A stretch of DNA of 64,000 bases from contig JALNYW010000001.1 of the NCBI GenBank assembly GCA_023229665.1, positions 434,001 to 498,000 of the forward strand, given 5' to 3'. The first letter of the stretch is position 1; each line of letters begins with the position of its first letter. A program made the translations under genes and the position numbers. This document shows positions 42,099-49,629 of the stretch, in pieces. The notes under the pieces were generated by a model. That model saw only the letters and a program-made list of their open reading frames with translations, was not told the origin of the DNA and ran no database searches. Source of the DNA: Patescibacteria group bacterium (lineage in GTDB: Bacteria > Patescibacteriota > Patescibacteriia > 2-12-FULL-60-25).

Positions 42099-42825
42099 GT
42101 TCATTGATCGCGAGTAGTTCAGGCTTTTGCTTGAGAAAGGCGACGACATCTTCAGCCGAAAAATCAGGCTTAGACGGCAGAAGTTGGCTGAATACCTGAT
42201 CAATGAGCGTTAAATCGTCGGTTTCGTCAAGGGTGAGACGCATCTCGGGCGCATGGGCTTCCGGGTTCGCGACCCAGTTCTTCACGCGGTATTTCTCCGG
42301 ATGCATGTAAATATAATAGGACACATGCGTCCGATCGACGGGGTCTTGAGTGAGCCGATCCACTTCAGCTAATACCTTTGTAGGAAAAACCTGGGTTTCA
42401 AATCCCAACGGATAGGATTGGCTCAGGCAGTTGGCGGCATAATCAAGTGGCGCGGCAAAAAACTCTTCGATCCCGCGATCCACTACGCGCCAATCTAATA
42501 AAGGACAGTCGCCGGTGATTTCACAAATCAAATCCGCATTCGCAGATTGGGCCGCTCCGAGCACGCGGCCGAGTACATCATCTTCGCTGCCGCGGAAACA
42601 TCCGACGCCGAGCTGTTTCGCCAGCGCTTCGATCGCGTCGTCGCCCGACTTGTCCGTGGTAGCGACCACGATGCCATCCAAATATTTTGAACGCTTCAAT
42701 CGTTCGGTCAGGCGCTCAAGCGCAGGCTTGCCGGCCAAGGGCGACAAAACCTTTCCCGGCAAACGTGAAGACGCCATCCGAGCTTCAATGGTGGCGATGA
42801 TTTTTTGGGGATGGCCTGGAAACAT
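42067..42825 (-). CDS. Second SpsF-like cytidylyltransferase
   Basis: A 252-residue paralogue of the 34254 gene, with TIEARMASSRLPGKVLSPL, VVATTDKSGDDAIE, CFRGSEDDVLGRV and EITGDCPLLDWR. An ATG at 42825 is chosen (a GTG lies at 42831). It begins the operon 42825-38376. Two paralogues suggest that two different acidic sugars are activated, or that one has shifted to another nucleotidyl transfer. Confidence 0.8.
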   Translation of the reverse strand: MFPGHPQKIIATIEARMASSRLPGKVLSPLAGKPALERLTERLKRSKYLDGIVVATTDKSGDDAIEALAKQLGVGCFRGSEDDVLGRVLGAAQSANADLICEITGDCPLLDWRVVDRGIEEFFAAPLDYAANCLSQSYPLGFETQVFPTKVLAEVDRLTQDPVDRTHVSYYIYMHPEKYRVKNWVANPEAHAPEMRLTLDETDDLTLIDQVFSQLLPSKPDFSAEDVVAFLKQKPELLAINEHVRQKNAQEG

Positions 42826-42831
42826 GGCCAC

Positions 42832-42860
42832 ATCACACCTGTTTTTGATGATTTAGGCAA
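42832..42860 (-). promoter_or_regulatory. Possible promoter of the 42825-38376 operon
   Basis: On the minus strand TTGCCT (42855-42860), the same -35 box as at pseB, is followed after 17 bases by TGTGAT (42832-42837). The start would fall at the ATG. Confidence 0.35.
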
Positions 42861-42896
42861 GAAAAAAACCTGCTTCCGTTTCCGGAAAACAAGCCA

Positions 42897-43022
42897 TCAG
42901 TAACTCAGGAGGAGAGTGGCCGTGCCGATGAAGGCGAGCGCGATCCACATCCAGTCGTCGGGCTTGATCGAGTCTTTCTCCTTAAAGGAGGATCTCGAGA
43001 TAAAGAATGACGGTGAGCTCAT
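42897..43022 (-). CDS. Possible 41-residue small membrane protein
   Basis: An open frame from ATG at 43022 to TGA at 42897 encodes 41 residues. It ends with one hydrophobic helix (DDWMWIALAFIGTATLLLSY) after a polar Lys/Asp-rich segment (FKEKDSIKPDD). The distal half has GC-rich codons like the foreign-looking genes at 22545, 47790 and 48932, and it contains an internal AAGGAG. It could be a small membrane peptide, or the remnant of a longer gene. A TATAAT box lies at 43054-43059. Confidence 0.35.
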   Translation of the reverse strand: MSSPSFFISRSSFKEKDSIKPDDWMWIALAFIGTATLLLSY

Positions 43023-43125
43023 ACCCTCGAACGATCTACGCGAGGCAGATTTAATTATAATTATCCACAGTACAAGACACGATCAATTTAGTAATATCTA
43101 ATAACTAAATCGTAATCATTATTGT
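43023..43125. promoter_or_regulatory. AT-rich divergent intergenic region with TATAAT on both strands
   Basis: The region is far richer in A and T than anything else in the window. TATAAT is present on the plus strand at 43056-43061 and on the minus strand at 43054-43059, as part of a near-palindrome. It would drive the pentapeptide gene to the right and the small ORF to the left. No good -35 box is visible on either strand. Confidence 0.4.
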
Positions 43126-43749
43126 ATGAAAAATAATAGAATAGTAGGCCTGGGAATTGCAGCGATGATTTGTTCGCTTGTCTTTAACGGACAACTTTTT
43201 GGAGCAAGTGCTACTGGCGATGGCACCGAAGAAATCCACGCATGCAAGGTACTCTCGATGTCTATTCTGCGAATGGTTGATGACCCAGAAGACTGTACGC
43301 CTGTAATCGAGGAGGCTGTTTCATGGCGAGTAGGACCCGAAAATGGAACTGAATTCCCACTTACATGCAAATCATGCGTCCTTTCAGGGGCTACATGGCT
43401 CCAAAACCGGGATTTAACAAACGCTTACCTGCATAGCGTCGAGTTTTTCAACACCGATTTCAGCAGTAGCACACTTGTTAATGCATACCTCGCAGGCTCA
43501 TCGTTCGGGGGTTCTGACTTTTCCAATGCGAATTTTACAAATGCGAAGCTGAATGGAACTGGTTTGCAAAATATAGATATGACGGGGGCGACATTCGTAA
43601 ATGCGGATCTATCCAATGCCGATCTCACAGGCTCCACCGGACTCACTACGAGTTCAATCAGCGGAACTGTATGGGATGACTCACGTTGTCCGGATGGAAG
43701 CGATAGCGATGTTAATGGAGACACATGTCTTAATCACTTAGCGCCCTAA
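43126..43749 (+). CDS. Secreted pentapeptide-repeat protein
   Basis: A 207-residue protein with a signal peptide (MKNNRIVGLGIAAMICSLVF, cleavage expected near GASA). From about residue 85 the A(D/N)LxN-type pentapeptide repeats run for roughly 17 units (LSGATWLQNRDLTNAYL, SNADLTGS), which form a right-handed beta-helix. The C-terminal capping segment CPDGSDSDVNGDTC has paired cysteines and is common in exported pentapeptide proteins. Base composition is clearly more AT-rich than neighbours, so transfer is likely. Function unknown. Confidence 0.82.
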   Translation: MKNNRIVGLGIAAMICSLVFNGQLFGASATGDGTEEIHACKVLSMSILRMVDDPEDCTPVIEEAVSWRVGPENGTEFPLTCKSCVLSGATWLQNRDLTNAYLHSVEFFNTDFSSSTLVNAYLAGSSFGGSDFSNANFTNAKLNGTGLQNIDMTGATFVNADLSNADLTGSTGLTTSSISGTVWDDSRCPDGSDSDVNGDTCLNHLAP

Positions 43750-43756
43750 ACAATAA

Positions 43757-43790
43757 AAAGAACGTCTTCATTTCTGAAGGCGTTCTTTTA
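43757..43790. terminator. Rho-independent terminator
   Basis: AAAGAACGTCTTCA and TGAAGGCGTTCTTT pair (one T-G) around a TTTC loop with a T-rich tail on the right and A-rich on the left. It serves the pentapeptide gene and the convergent flippase gene. Confidence 0.85.
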
Positions 43791-43813
43791 TTTTATCCAA
43801 AGTCGCAAACACG

Positions 43814-45352
43814 CTAAATCTTCGAGCGAAGTATTTTTGGCAAAATCCCCAACTCCTTCGCGACAGATATGGCCGTATACCACGGTCCGGCGCCTTGAAC
43901 GCGGCTGACGCCAAACATCACAAAAAGATAGACGGCGCCGAGACACGCGACCCAACCCATACCAATCCACGTATTCCCGGTGGCGAGTACGGCATTTCGC
44001 GCCAACAGGTCAAGCAGGAAGACGGCAAGGGAAGCCGAAAGCACCGACCAAAACGCCGGCCGAAGCGACGGCATTCCGATTCGGAAGACGCGGCCGGCCA
44101 TAAACCACGAAGCGCCGAGCGTAACCACCCACGTCGCGATGACGCCCATGGCCAAACCGGGCGCGTGATAAATCTGAAACCCGAGCCAGGCGGCCGGGAT
44201 GGTAAGGGCGAATTGGAGCAAATGCAGGCCCACGTTCACCTCCGGACGGCCGAGCGAAGCGAACACCGTTTGGAAAATCGCATTCACCGCGACGATGAGA
44301 TTGCCGATGGCGAAGATTTTGAGAATAAGCGTAAGTGCGATCCACTTATCTCCCAGCAAAAATGACACGATCACGCCGCCCTGCAAAGATAAAAGCAAAC
44401 CGGCCGGGACCGCGAGGATAATCAATACGTCTATGCTCTTAAGAAAACCTTGCTGCACTTTGTGGATTTCCCCCTGGACGCGGGACAGGGCGGGAAACGC
44501 GATCTTGCCAATCAGGGACTGGATAATGCCCGTGACCAATCCGCCCAAATCTTTCCCCCTCGAATAGAGACCGAGCGTGTTCGGATCCAACATGCGGCCG
44601 ATAAACAACTTGTCGAAATATTGAAAGACATAGTCCAACAAGTTCTGGACATAGACCCATTTTCCGAAACCGAATAGGTCGCGCAGCTTCCCAAAGTTGA
44701 AATCAATACGCGGTCGAACGGGCATGAGTAAATAGCTGAACGTTAACCCGACGATATATAAACCGAGCTGACCCGCGAACAAAGCCCACGGAGACGCGCT
44801 TACGGTAAGCGCGACGACAATCGCGATGCCTCCCAACGCAATCTGAGAGGCAATGTCACGAATAAGAATCTTTTTATATTCCAATCCGCGGGCGAAATTC
44901 ACCATACGGATATTGGAAAGCGCGCCCAGGATGAGCAAGATTCCTCCCGCGCGGACAATCATGGCCTGCGACGCATCAAGGTGAAAGAAACTTGCGATCC
45001 AACCGCCCCCAAACATCAATAGACCTGACAGAATGCCATACCGGATTAAATCAAAGGTCCAAACCGCATCGAGATATTTCTCTACCGACTCTTTGCGCTG
45101 AACGAGCGCGTCTCCAAAACCAGGCTCCGTGACCTTATCGAGCAAGCCGACCATGAACATGGTCACGGCCATGACCCCGTAATCCGCCGGAACCAAAATA
45201 CGCGCCAAGATAAAAAACGTGGCCAAGTTAATAACCTTGGTAGCCGCGACCCCTATCAAAAACCACTTCCCGCTCTGAACCGATTTATGATAAACCCCCC
45301 GGTCCTCGGGCAGGGACGTTTCTTCCGCTGTATTGACTGCCGTTTGCGTCAT
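43814..45352 (-). CDS. Wzx-like polysaccharide flippase
   Basis: A 512-residue MOP-superfamily exporter with about 14 hydrophobic helices. The start VYHKSVQSGKWFLIGVAATK and motif FARILVPADYGVMAVTMFM, then GFGDALVQRK, are the WzxC/RfbX-type N-terminal half; FGKWVYVQNLLDYVFQYFDK begins the second. It would flip lipid-linked repeat units across the membrane. Its ATG (45352-45350) overlaps the ATG of the divergent gene within a CATG. Confidence 0.87.
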   Translation of the reverse strand: MTQTAVNTAEETSLPEDRGVYHKSVQSGKWFLIGVAATKVINLATFFILARILVPADYGVMAVTMFMVGLLDKVTEPGFGDALVQRKESVEKYLDAVWTFDLIRYGILSGLLMFGGGWIASFFHLDASQAMIVRAGGILLILGALSNIRMVNFARGLEYKKILIRDIASQIALGGIAIVVALTVSASPWALFAGQLGLYIVGLTFSYLLMPVRPRIDFNFGKLRDLFGFGKWVYVQNLLDYVFQYFDKLFIGRMLDPNTLGLYSRGKDLGGLVTGIIQSLIGKIAFPALSRVQGEIHKVQQGFLKSIDVLIILAVPAGLLLSLQGGVIVSFLLGDKWIALTLILKIFAIGNLIVAVNAIFQTVFASLGRPEVNVGLHLLQFALTIPAAWLGFQIYHAPGLAMGVIATWVVTLGASWFMAGRVFRIGMPSLRPAFWSVLSASLAVFLLDLLARNAVLATGNTWIGMGWVACLGAVYLFVMFGVSRVQGAGPWYTAISVAKELGILPKILRSKI

Positions 45353-46898
45353 GGGACGTTTTTGCCTATGGTTGGTCGAGCGTAACCCGTTTTACGCGTT
45401 TATGAAAGGCTGTCTCCTGCTCCAACGCCGTTTCGCCTATGTTGGCCATGCGGTCGCCCGTACGCTCAAAGAGCGGTACGGGGTTTCGGATTTCTGCGGA
45501 TACGTCTATCTCCGCTCCAGTTACGATTTTCTGCAAAATCAAAAAGATATCAACTACTCCACATTATTATTGGATGAAAACGTCCACGAGGGCTACAAGC
45601 GGGAAACGGTCGATCACGAATACCTCGCCTGGCTTGAAAAGGAGTACGGACTTCCGTCCTTATGGTCCCACCTCGCCCTGGATCGGGTCTTGATGTCCTC
45701 GCAATTGGTGCGTGAATATCCGCATGATCAACCGATGTTCAGCCATGAGGAAATGCTGCGGATTCTCCAGGCACATGCAAAAGCCATCATCGCCATGCTC
45801 GATAAGGAGCGTCCCGATTTTCTCCTTTGTTCGGTGATTGGCGGCGTAGGCAGCTCGTTGCTTTACCATATCTGTCAAAAACGCGGGATCAAGGTTTTCG
45901 TGATTCACAACGCCTGCATCCGCGACCGTTGGCTGTTAAGTGAGGCTTTTGATCGTTTCACCGGCGTTGAAACATGCATGCGCGAAGATCGGGAGCGTCT
46001 GAAGGCATCCCCGGTCTGGCCGGAAGCCGTGGCGTACCTCGAAGCCTTCCGCCAAGAGCCCATCCCCTATTTCCAATCCTCGACCCCGGACAACCAACCC
46101 GTCACGCGCCGCCGTCAATTGAAGTTCCTGAATCCGCGCATCGCCATGCGCTCGCTCGGCGTCTGGTTAAAAAGCGTACGTGAATACTTCACGGGGAATG
46201 ACCGCAATGATTATTCGTATATCGGCCCCTGGAATTATCTGCGCGATCTCGTGAAACGTAAGACTCGTAATCTGATCGGCATCGAAGGCTTGTATGACGT
46301 GGTTGACCCAAAGGAAAACTTCGCGTTTTTTCCTTTGCACTACGAACCGGAAGTCTCCTTGCTGCTGCTCGCGCCCTACCACACCGATCAATTGCAGTTG
46401 ATCAAACAAATCGCAAAATCCCTCCCCGTCACCTATAAGCTTTACGTGAAAGAACATCCGCTGATGGTCGAGTACCGTCCGCGCTCGTTTTATCGCGCCC
46501 TGAAGAAGATCCCGAACGTTAAGCTCATCCGTCCCACGATCAAAGGCTTTGAACTCACCCGACTCTCGAAGCTCGTCCTCACCATCACCGGATCCACGGC
46601 CTGGGATGCCGCCCTGCTGGGCAAGCCCGTCATTAGTTTCGGGCATTGGTTCTATAATGCGCTGTCCTTTGTGAAATATTGCGCGGAAATCGAGCGCTTG
46701 CCGGAATTGATAAAACGACAACTCGAAGACTTTACGTACGATGAACAAGAGCTCCTGGCCATGATTGCGTCTATCTTCGAAGAATCCGCCACCGTGGACC
46801 TCTACAAGAGTTGGACGGAAACCAGCGATCAAGACCAAAGAAAAGCCGAATTGCAGCCCATCGCCGACCTCTTGGCAAGGAAGTTAAAGCTCGTGTAA
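45351..46898 (+). CDS. Capsule-type (KpsC/KpsS-like) glycosyltransferase
   Basis: A 515-residue GT-B-like protein. The C-terminal half follows the capsule polysaccharide synthesis pattern: FFPLHYEPEVSLLLLAPYHT, YKLYVKEHPLMVEYRPR, VLTITGSTAWDAALLGKP and ISFGHWFYNA. Relatives transfer CMP-activated keto-sugars, so it is a good candidate for using CMP-nonulosonate. Possible starts are ATG at 45351, sharing CATG with the divergent flippase start, or ATG at 45402; the homology-bearing part is unaffected. Confidence 0.75.
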   Translation: MGRFCLWLVERNPFYAFMKGCLLLQRRFAYVGHAVARTLKERYGVSDFCGYVYLRSSYDFLQNQKDINYSTLLLDENVHEGYKRETVDHEYLAWLEKEYGLPSLWSHLALDRVLMSSQLVREYPHDQPMFSHEEMLRILQAHAKAIIAMLDKERPDFLLCSVIGGVGSSLLYHICQKRGIKVFVIHNACIRDRWLLSEAFDRFTGVETCMREDRERLKASPVWPEAVAYLEAFRQEPIPYFQSSTPDNQPVTRRRQLKFLNPRIAMRSLGVWLKSVREYFTGNDRNDYSYIGPWNYLRDLVKRKTRNLIGIEGLYDVVDPKENFAFFPLHYEPEVSLLLLAPYHTDQLQLIKQIAKSLPVTYKLYVKEHPLMVEYRPRSFYRALKKIPNVKLIRPTIKGFELTRLSKLVLTITGSTAWDAALLGKPVISFGHWFYNALSFVKYCAEIERLPELIKRQLEDFTYDEQELLAMIASIFEESATVDLYKSWTETSDQDQRKAELQPIADLLARKLKLV

Positions 46899-46910
46899 GG
46901 TCTCCCCACT

Positions 46911-47714
46911 ATGAAGATCGGCATCGTCGGTCTCGGCGTCGTGGGCGAAGCGGTCAAGCACGGTCTTGAGCGCATCGGCCACACGGTCCGCGGCTACGAC
47001 ATCAAACATCCTCATACCAGCCTGGGCCAGCTCATGGACACCCAGCTGATGTTCTTGTCGTTGCCGACGCCCTGCAGTCCGGAAACCGGCCTTTGCGACA
47101 CGGCCATCGTGGAAAAAGTCGTGCAAGAAATCGAAGCGGCGGGCTACCAAGGCCTCATCGTCGTAAAATCGACGGTCACGCCCGGGACGACCGACATGCT
47201 CTCCGAGCGCCATCGTTCCTTGCGCTTCGCATTCTGCCCGGAGTTTTTGCGCGAACGCGCCGCGTATACCGACTTCGTTGAAAACCACGACGTGTGCGTG
47301 ATTGGCGCGTACAACGACGAAGACTACGAGCTCGTAAAGGAAGCGCACGGGAATTTGCCGAAGGCGTTTGCCAACGTACGTCCGATTGAAGCCGAATTCT
47401 CCAAATACTTTTCCAACGTGTATAACGCGATGCGCATTATCTTTGCGAACTCCTTTTTCGATGTCGCCACCAAGGCCGGCGCCGATTATTCCCGCATCAA
47501 GCGCGCGATGGTTTTGCGAAACAATATTGAGGACGCCTATCTCGATTGCAACGAGAACTTCCGCGGCTTCGGCGGCGTCTGCCTTCCGAAAGACACGACC
47601 GCCTTTGCCGCCTATACGCGCGCCATGGGACATGACCTCGCCTTGTTTGACGCCATCGTGAATGAAAACAAGAAATTCAAAATGACGATCTTCAATGGCA
47701 TGCGCCCGTCCTAA
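46911..47714 (+). CDS. Short UDP-glucose/GDP-mannose dehydrogenase-like protein
   Basis: A 267-residue member of the UDP-sugar dehydrogenase family: KIGIVGLGVVGEAVKHGLE (NAD loop), VKSTVTPGTTDML, FCPEFLRERAAYTDF, the Lys/Asn helix AEFSKYFSNVYNAMRI and the catalytic Cys in GFGGVCLPKDT. The C-terminal UDP-binding domain (about 120 residues) of the full-length enzyme is missing, so the substrate may be bound differently. It may make a uronic acid, possibly the UDP-glucuronate used by the SDR pair at 16418-18479. Confidence 0.75.
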   Translation: MKIGIVGLGVVGEAVKHGLERIGHTVRGYDIKHPHTSLGQLMDTQLMFLSLPTPCSPETGLCDTAIVEKVVQEIEAAGYQGLIVVKSTVTPGTTDMLSERHRSLRFAFCPEFLRERAAYTDFVENHDVCVIGAYNDEDYELVKEAHGNLPKAFANVRPIEAEFSKYFSNVYNAMRIIFANSFFDVATKAGADYSRIKRAMVLRNNIEDAYLDCNENFRGFGGVCLPKDTTAFAAYTRAMGHDLALFDAIVNENKKFKMTIFNGMRPS

Positions 47715-47740
47715 CGGTTGACAAAACAGGCATTTTACGC

Positions 47741-47765
47741 AAGGCTCCCGGCACGGGGGCCTTTT
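47741..47765 (+). terminator. Hairpin terminator after the dehydrogenase gene
   Basis: AAGGCTCCC pairs with GGGGGCCTT (one T-G) around a short loop, then TT and C. It separates the dehydrogenase gene from the GC-rich gene that follows. A TTGACA at 47718-47723 could be a -35 box, but no good -10 box is found. Confidence 0.6.
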
Positions 47766-47789
47766 CGGTTCTCAAGGAGGAAACGGACT

Positions 47790-48881
47790 TTGACCGATCA
47801 TCACACCGAGATGCAGGCGCGGCTCGCGACCGCCAACGAGCTCATCTTCGCCGCGAACAAGATCCTGCAGAGCTTCTTCCGCAAGCGCGATCTGCGGATC
47901 GAGATGAAGGACGGGAACGATCCCGTCACCGAAGCCGACCACGCGGTCGACGAGCTCGTGCGCAAGCACCTGGGCGAGATCTTCCCGAACGACCTGGTCC
48001 TCACCGAGGAGACGTCGGACGGGAACTTCGACCGCTACCGCGACCACGAGGCCGTCTGGATCGTGGACCCGCTCGACGGGACCAAGAACTTCAGCCACGG
48101 CATCCCGAACTACGCGTGCGGCATCGCGTTCGTGAGCAAGGGCCGGCCCGTGCTCGGCGCCATCGCGTTCGCGGACGGGAAGTGCGAGGTCACCTCGCTA
48201 CGCGGCGAGAAGCACGTCGTCAGCCGGACGCGCGAGCTCTCGCAGGCGCTCGTCAGCATGGACTTCCCCAAGAAGGCCGACGCGCGCAAGCGTGGCATCG
48301 AGATCTACTCGAAGCTGCTGATGGGCGGCGCTTCCGGCGCGCGCTGCATGGGCTCAGCCGTGGCCGACTCCTGGCGCGTCGCCGATAGCCAGCTCGACGC
48401 CTACATCCACACCTGCTTCCAGCCCTGGGACATCGCGGCTTCGGCGGCGTTCGTTCTCGCGGCCGGCGGGCGCATCACGCGCCTCGACGGTAGCCCCTGG
48501 AACGTCTTCTGCCCTGACGTCCTCGTGAGCAACCGGCAGCTTCACAGCCGCCTGCTCTCACTCGTGAACCGGGACGACGACGGGTACATCGTCTACAACG
48601 GACCGTCCATGGAGATGCTGAAGGAAGCGCGGGAGACGTACTACTTCACCCTGCCCGGGCTTCCGTACCAACGCGATCAGGTCCTCGACGCCGAGGGACT
48701 GAAGATGGAGGCGACGGACGAAGCCGGCATCTACCGCGTCACCTTCACGAGCAAGATTGACATGGCGGACGCGGTCGACGGCATGGCGTTCATGTCGTCC
48801 CCGAGACCCTTGACCGTTCTCTACGATCCGCTCGTTCGGGAAGGCTACCTCCTCCCGAAGCCCTTCGAGAACAACGGCTGA
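47790..48881 (+). CDS. Inositol-monophosphatase-family protein with C-terminal extension
   Basis: A 363-residue protein. The Li-sensitive phosphatase fold is complete to about residue 250: GNDPVTEADHAVDELV, LTEETSDG, VWIVDPLDGTKNFSHGI and the final metal Asp in CFQPWDIAASAAFVLAAGG. About 100 further residues follow, of unknown role. Translation most likely starts at TTG 47790, because a perfect AAGGAGG (47774-47780) lies 9 bases before it. Codon use (AAG, GAG, C/G third bases) is very unlike the neighbours, pointing to transfer. Substrate may be a sugar or nucleotide phosphate. Confidence 0.82.
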   Translation: MTDHHTEMQARLATANELIFAANKILQSFFRKRDLRIEMKDGNDPVTEADHAVDELVRKHLGEIFPNDLVLTEETSDGNFDRYRDHEAVWIVDPLDGTKNFSHGIPNYACGIAFVSKGRPVLGAIAFADGKCEVTSLRGEKHVVSRTRELSQALVSMDFPKKADARKRGIEIYSKLLMGGASGARCMGSAVADSWRVADSQLDAYIHTCFQPWDIAASAAFVLAAGGRITRLDGSPWNVFCPDVLVSNRQLHSRLLSLVNRDDDGYIVYNGPSMEMLKEARETYYFTLPGLPYQRDQVLDAEGLKMEATDEAGIYRVTFTSKIDMADAVDGMAFMSSPRPLTVLYDPLVREGYLLPKPFENNG

Positions 48882-48885
48882 TCCT

Positions 48886-48909
48886 ATCCCGCCCTGCGGG
48901 ATTTTTTTT
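48886..48909 (+). terminator. Strong rho-independent terminator
   Basis: ATCCCGC and GCGGGAT form a 7-bp stem with a CCT loop, followed directly by eight T. Confidence 0.9.
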
Positions 48910-48931
48910 ATTCCCTCAAGGGGTTGACAAA

Positions 48932-49576
48932 ATGATGAATTTCATGTTGGCTCCAGGCACCGACATCCCGTCGGAGAAAGCGAAGCACCTTCATTTGAGA
49001 ACCATCATCGACCCCGACCTGACCAAGTGGGCGAAGCAGGGCGAGCCGCGCATGCTGGCAAAGCAGCACGGCCTGTCCCTCGTCGCCCAGAACTTCGTGC
49101 ATCCCAAGACCGGCAAGGTCGAGGAGTACACGCAGTTCACCAAGAGCCCCGGCTTCACCATCGTGCCGGTGACGACGGACGGCGAGCTCATCATCGTGCG
49201 CCAGTACAAGCAGGCCGTGGACGACTTCGTCTACGAGTTCCCGGCCGGCCTCATGAAGGCCGACGAGGCGACCACCACACACGCCACGACCGAGCTCCTC
49301 GAAGAGACCGGTTGCCGGCCGACCAGGGTCCTGCGCCTCACCGAGCGCATGATCGAGCTTGCGCCGCGCAAGTCCCCCTCGGGCTATCACCTCTTCATCG
49401 CCCTCGGCTGCCAGCTCATCAAGGAGCAGGATCTCGAGGAGGACGAAGATGCGATCCAGGTCCTGGTCGCGAGCACCGCCGAAGTCGCGGCCATGATCAT
49501 CCGCGGTGAGTTCCGCTCCACCGAAAGCGTCACCGCTTTCCTGCTGGCCCAGCTCCACGGCCACTTCAACCGCTGA
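48932..49576 (+). CDS. NUDIX hydrolase (ADP-ribose pyrophosphatase-like)
   Basis: A 214-residue NUDIX protein. The box is G-x5-E-x7-TE-LLEETGC: FPAGLMKADEATTTHAT then TELLEETGC, with Thr in place of the usual Arg. VRQYKQAVDDFVYEFPAG before it fits the ADP-ribose/nucleotide-sugar pyrophosphatase subgroup. AAGGGG (48918-48923), 8 bases before the ATG, is a Shine-Dalgarno site. Like the gene before it, it is GC-rich at third positions and probably acquired. Confidence 0.85.
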   Translation: MMNFMLAPGTDIPSEKAKHLHLRTIIDPDLTKWAKQGEPRMLAKQHGLSLVAQNFVHPKTGKVEEYTQFTKSPGFTIVPVTTDGELIIVRQYKQAVDDFVYEFPAGLMKADEATTTHATTELLEETGCRPTRVLRLTERMIELAPRKSPSGYHLFIALGCQLIKEQDLEEDEDAIQVLVASTAEVAAMIIRGEFRSTESVTAFLLAQLHGHFNR

Positions 49577-49590
49577 ACAAGCGGTTTTTT
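49568..49590 (+). terminator. Terminator overlapping the NUDIX stop codon
   Basis: AACCGC and GCGGTT flank a 7-base loop that starts with the TGA stop, followed by four T. Confidence 0.75.
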
Positions 49591-49591
49591 C

Positions 49592-49620
49592 TTGCAAAAA
49601 ACAGGGGTTTAGCCTAACGT
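49592..49620 (+). promoter_or_regulatory. Possible promoter of the SDR/C-methyltransferase/cupin operon
   Basis: TTGCAA (49592-49597) and TAACGT (49615-49620) are 17 bases apart; the -10 box is the same as in the L25 promoter. The predicted start is about 3 bases before the ATG at 49630. Confidence 0.4.
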
Positions 49621-49629
49621 TCCGACCAT

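Noticed and set aside
49027..49509. 160-codon Arg/His-rich frame overlapping the NUDIX gene
   Set aside because: It is the +1 frame of a GC-rich gene; the NUDIX box is in the other frame.
47718..49590. Assembly chimera as an explanation of the GC-rich island
   Set aside because: Not excluded, but the genes lie neatly between terminators and within the same locus orientation, so acquisition is preferred. Read coverage would decide.
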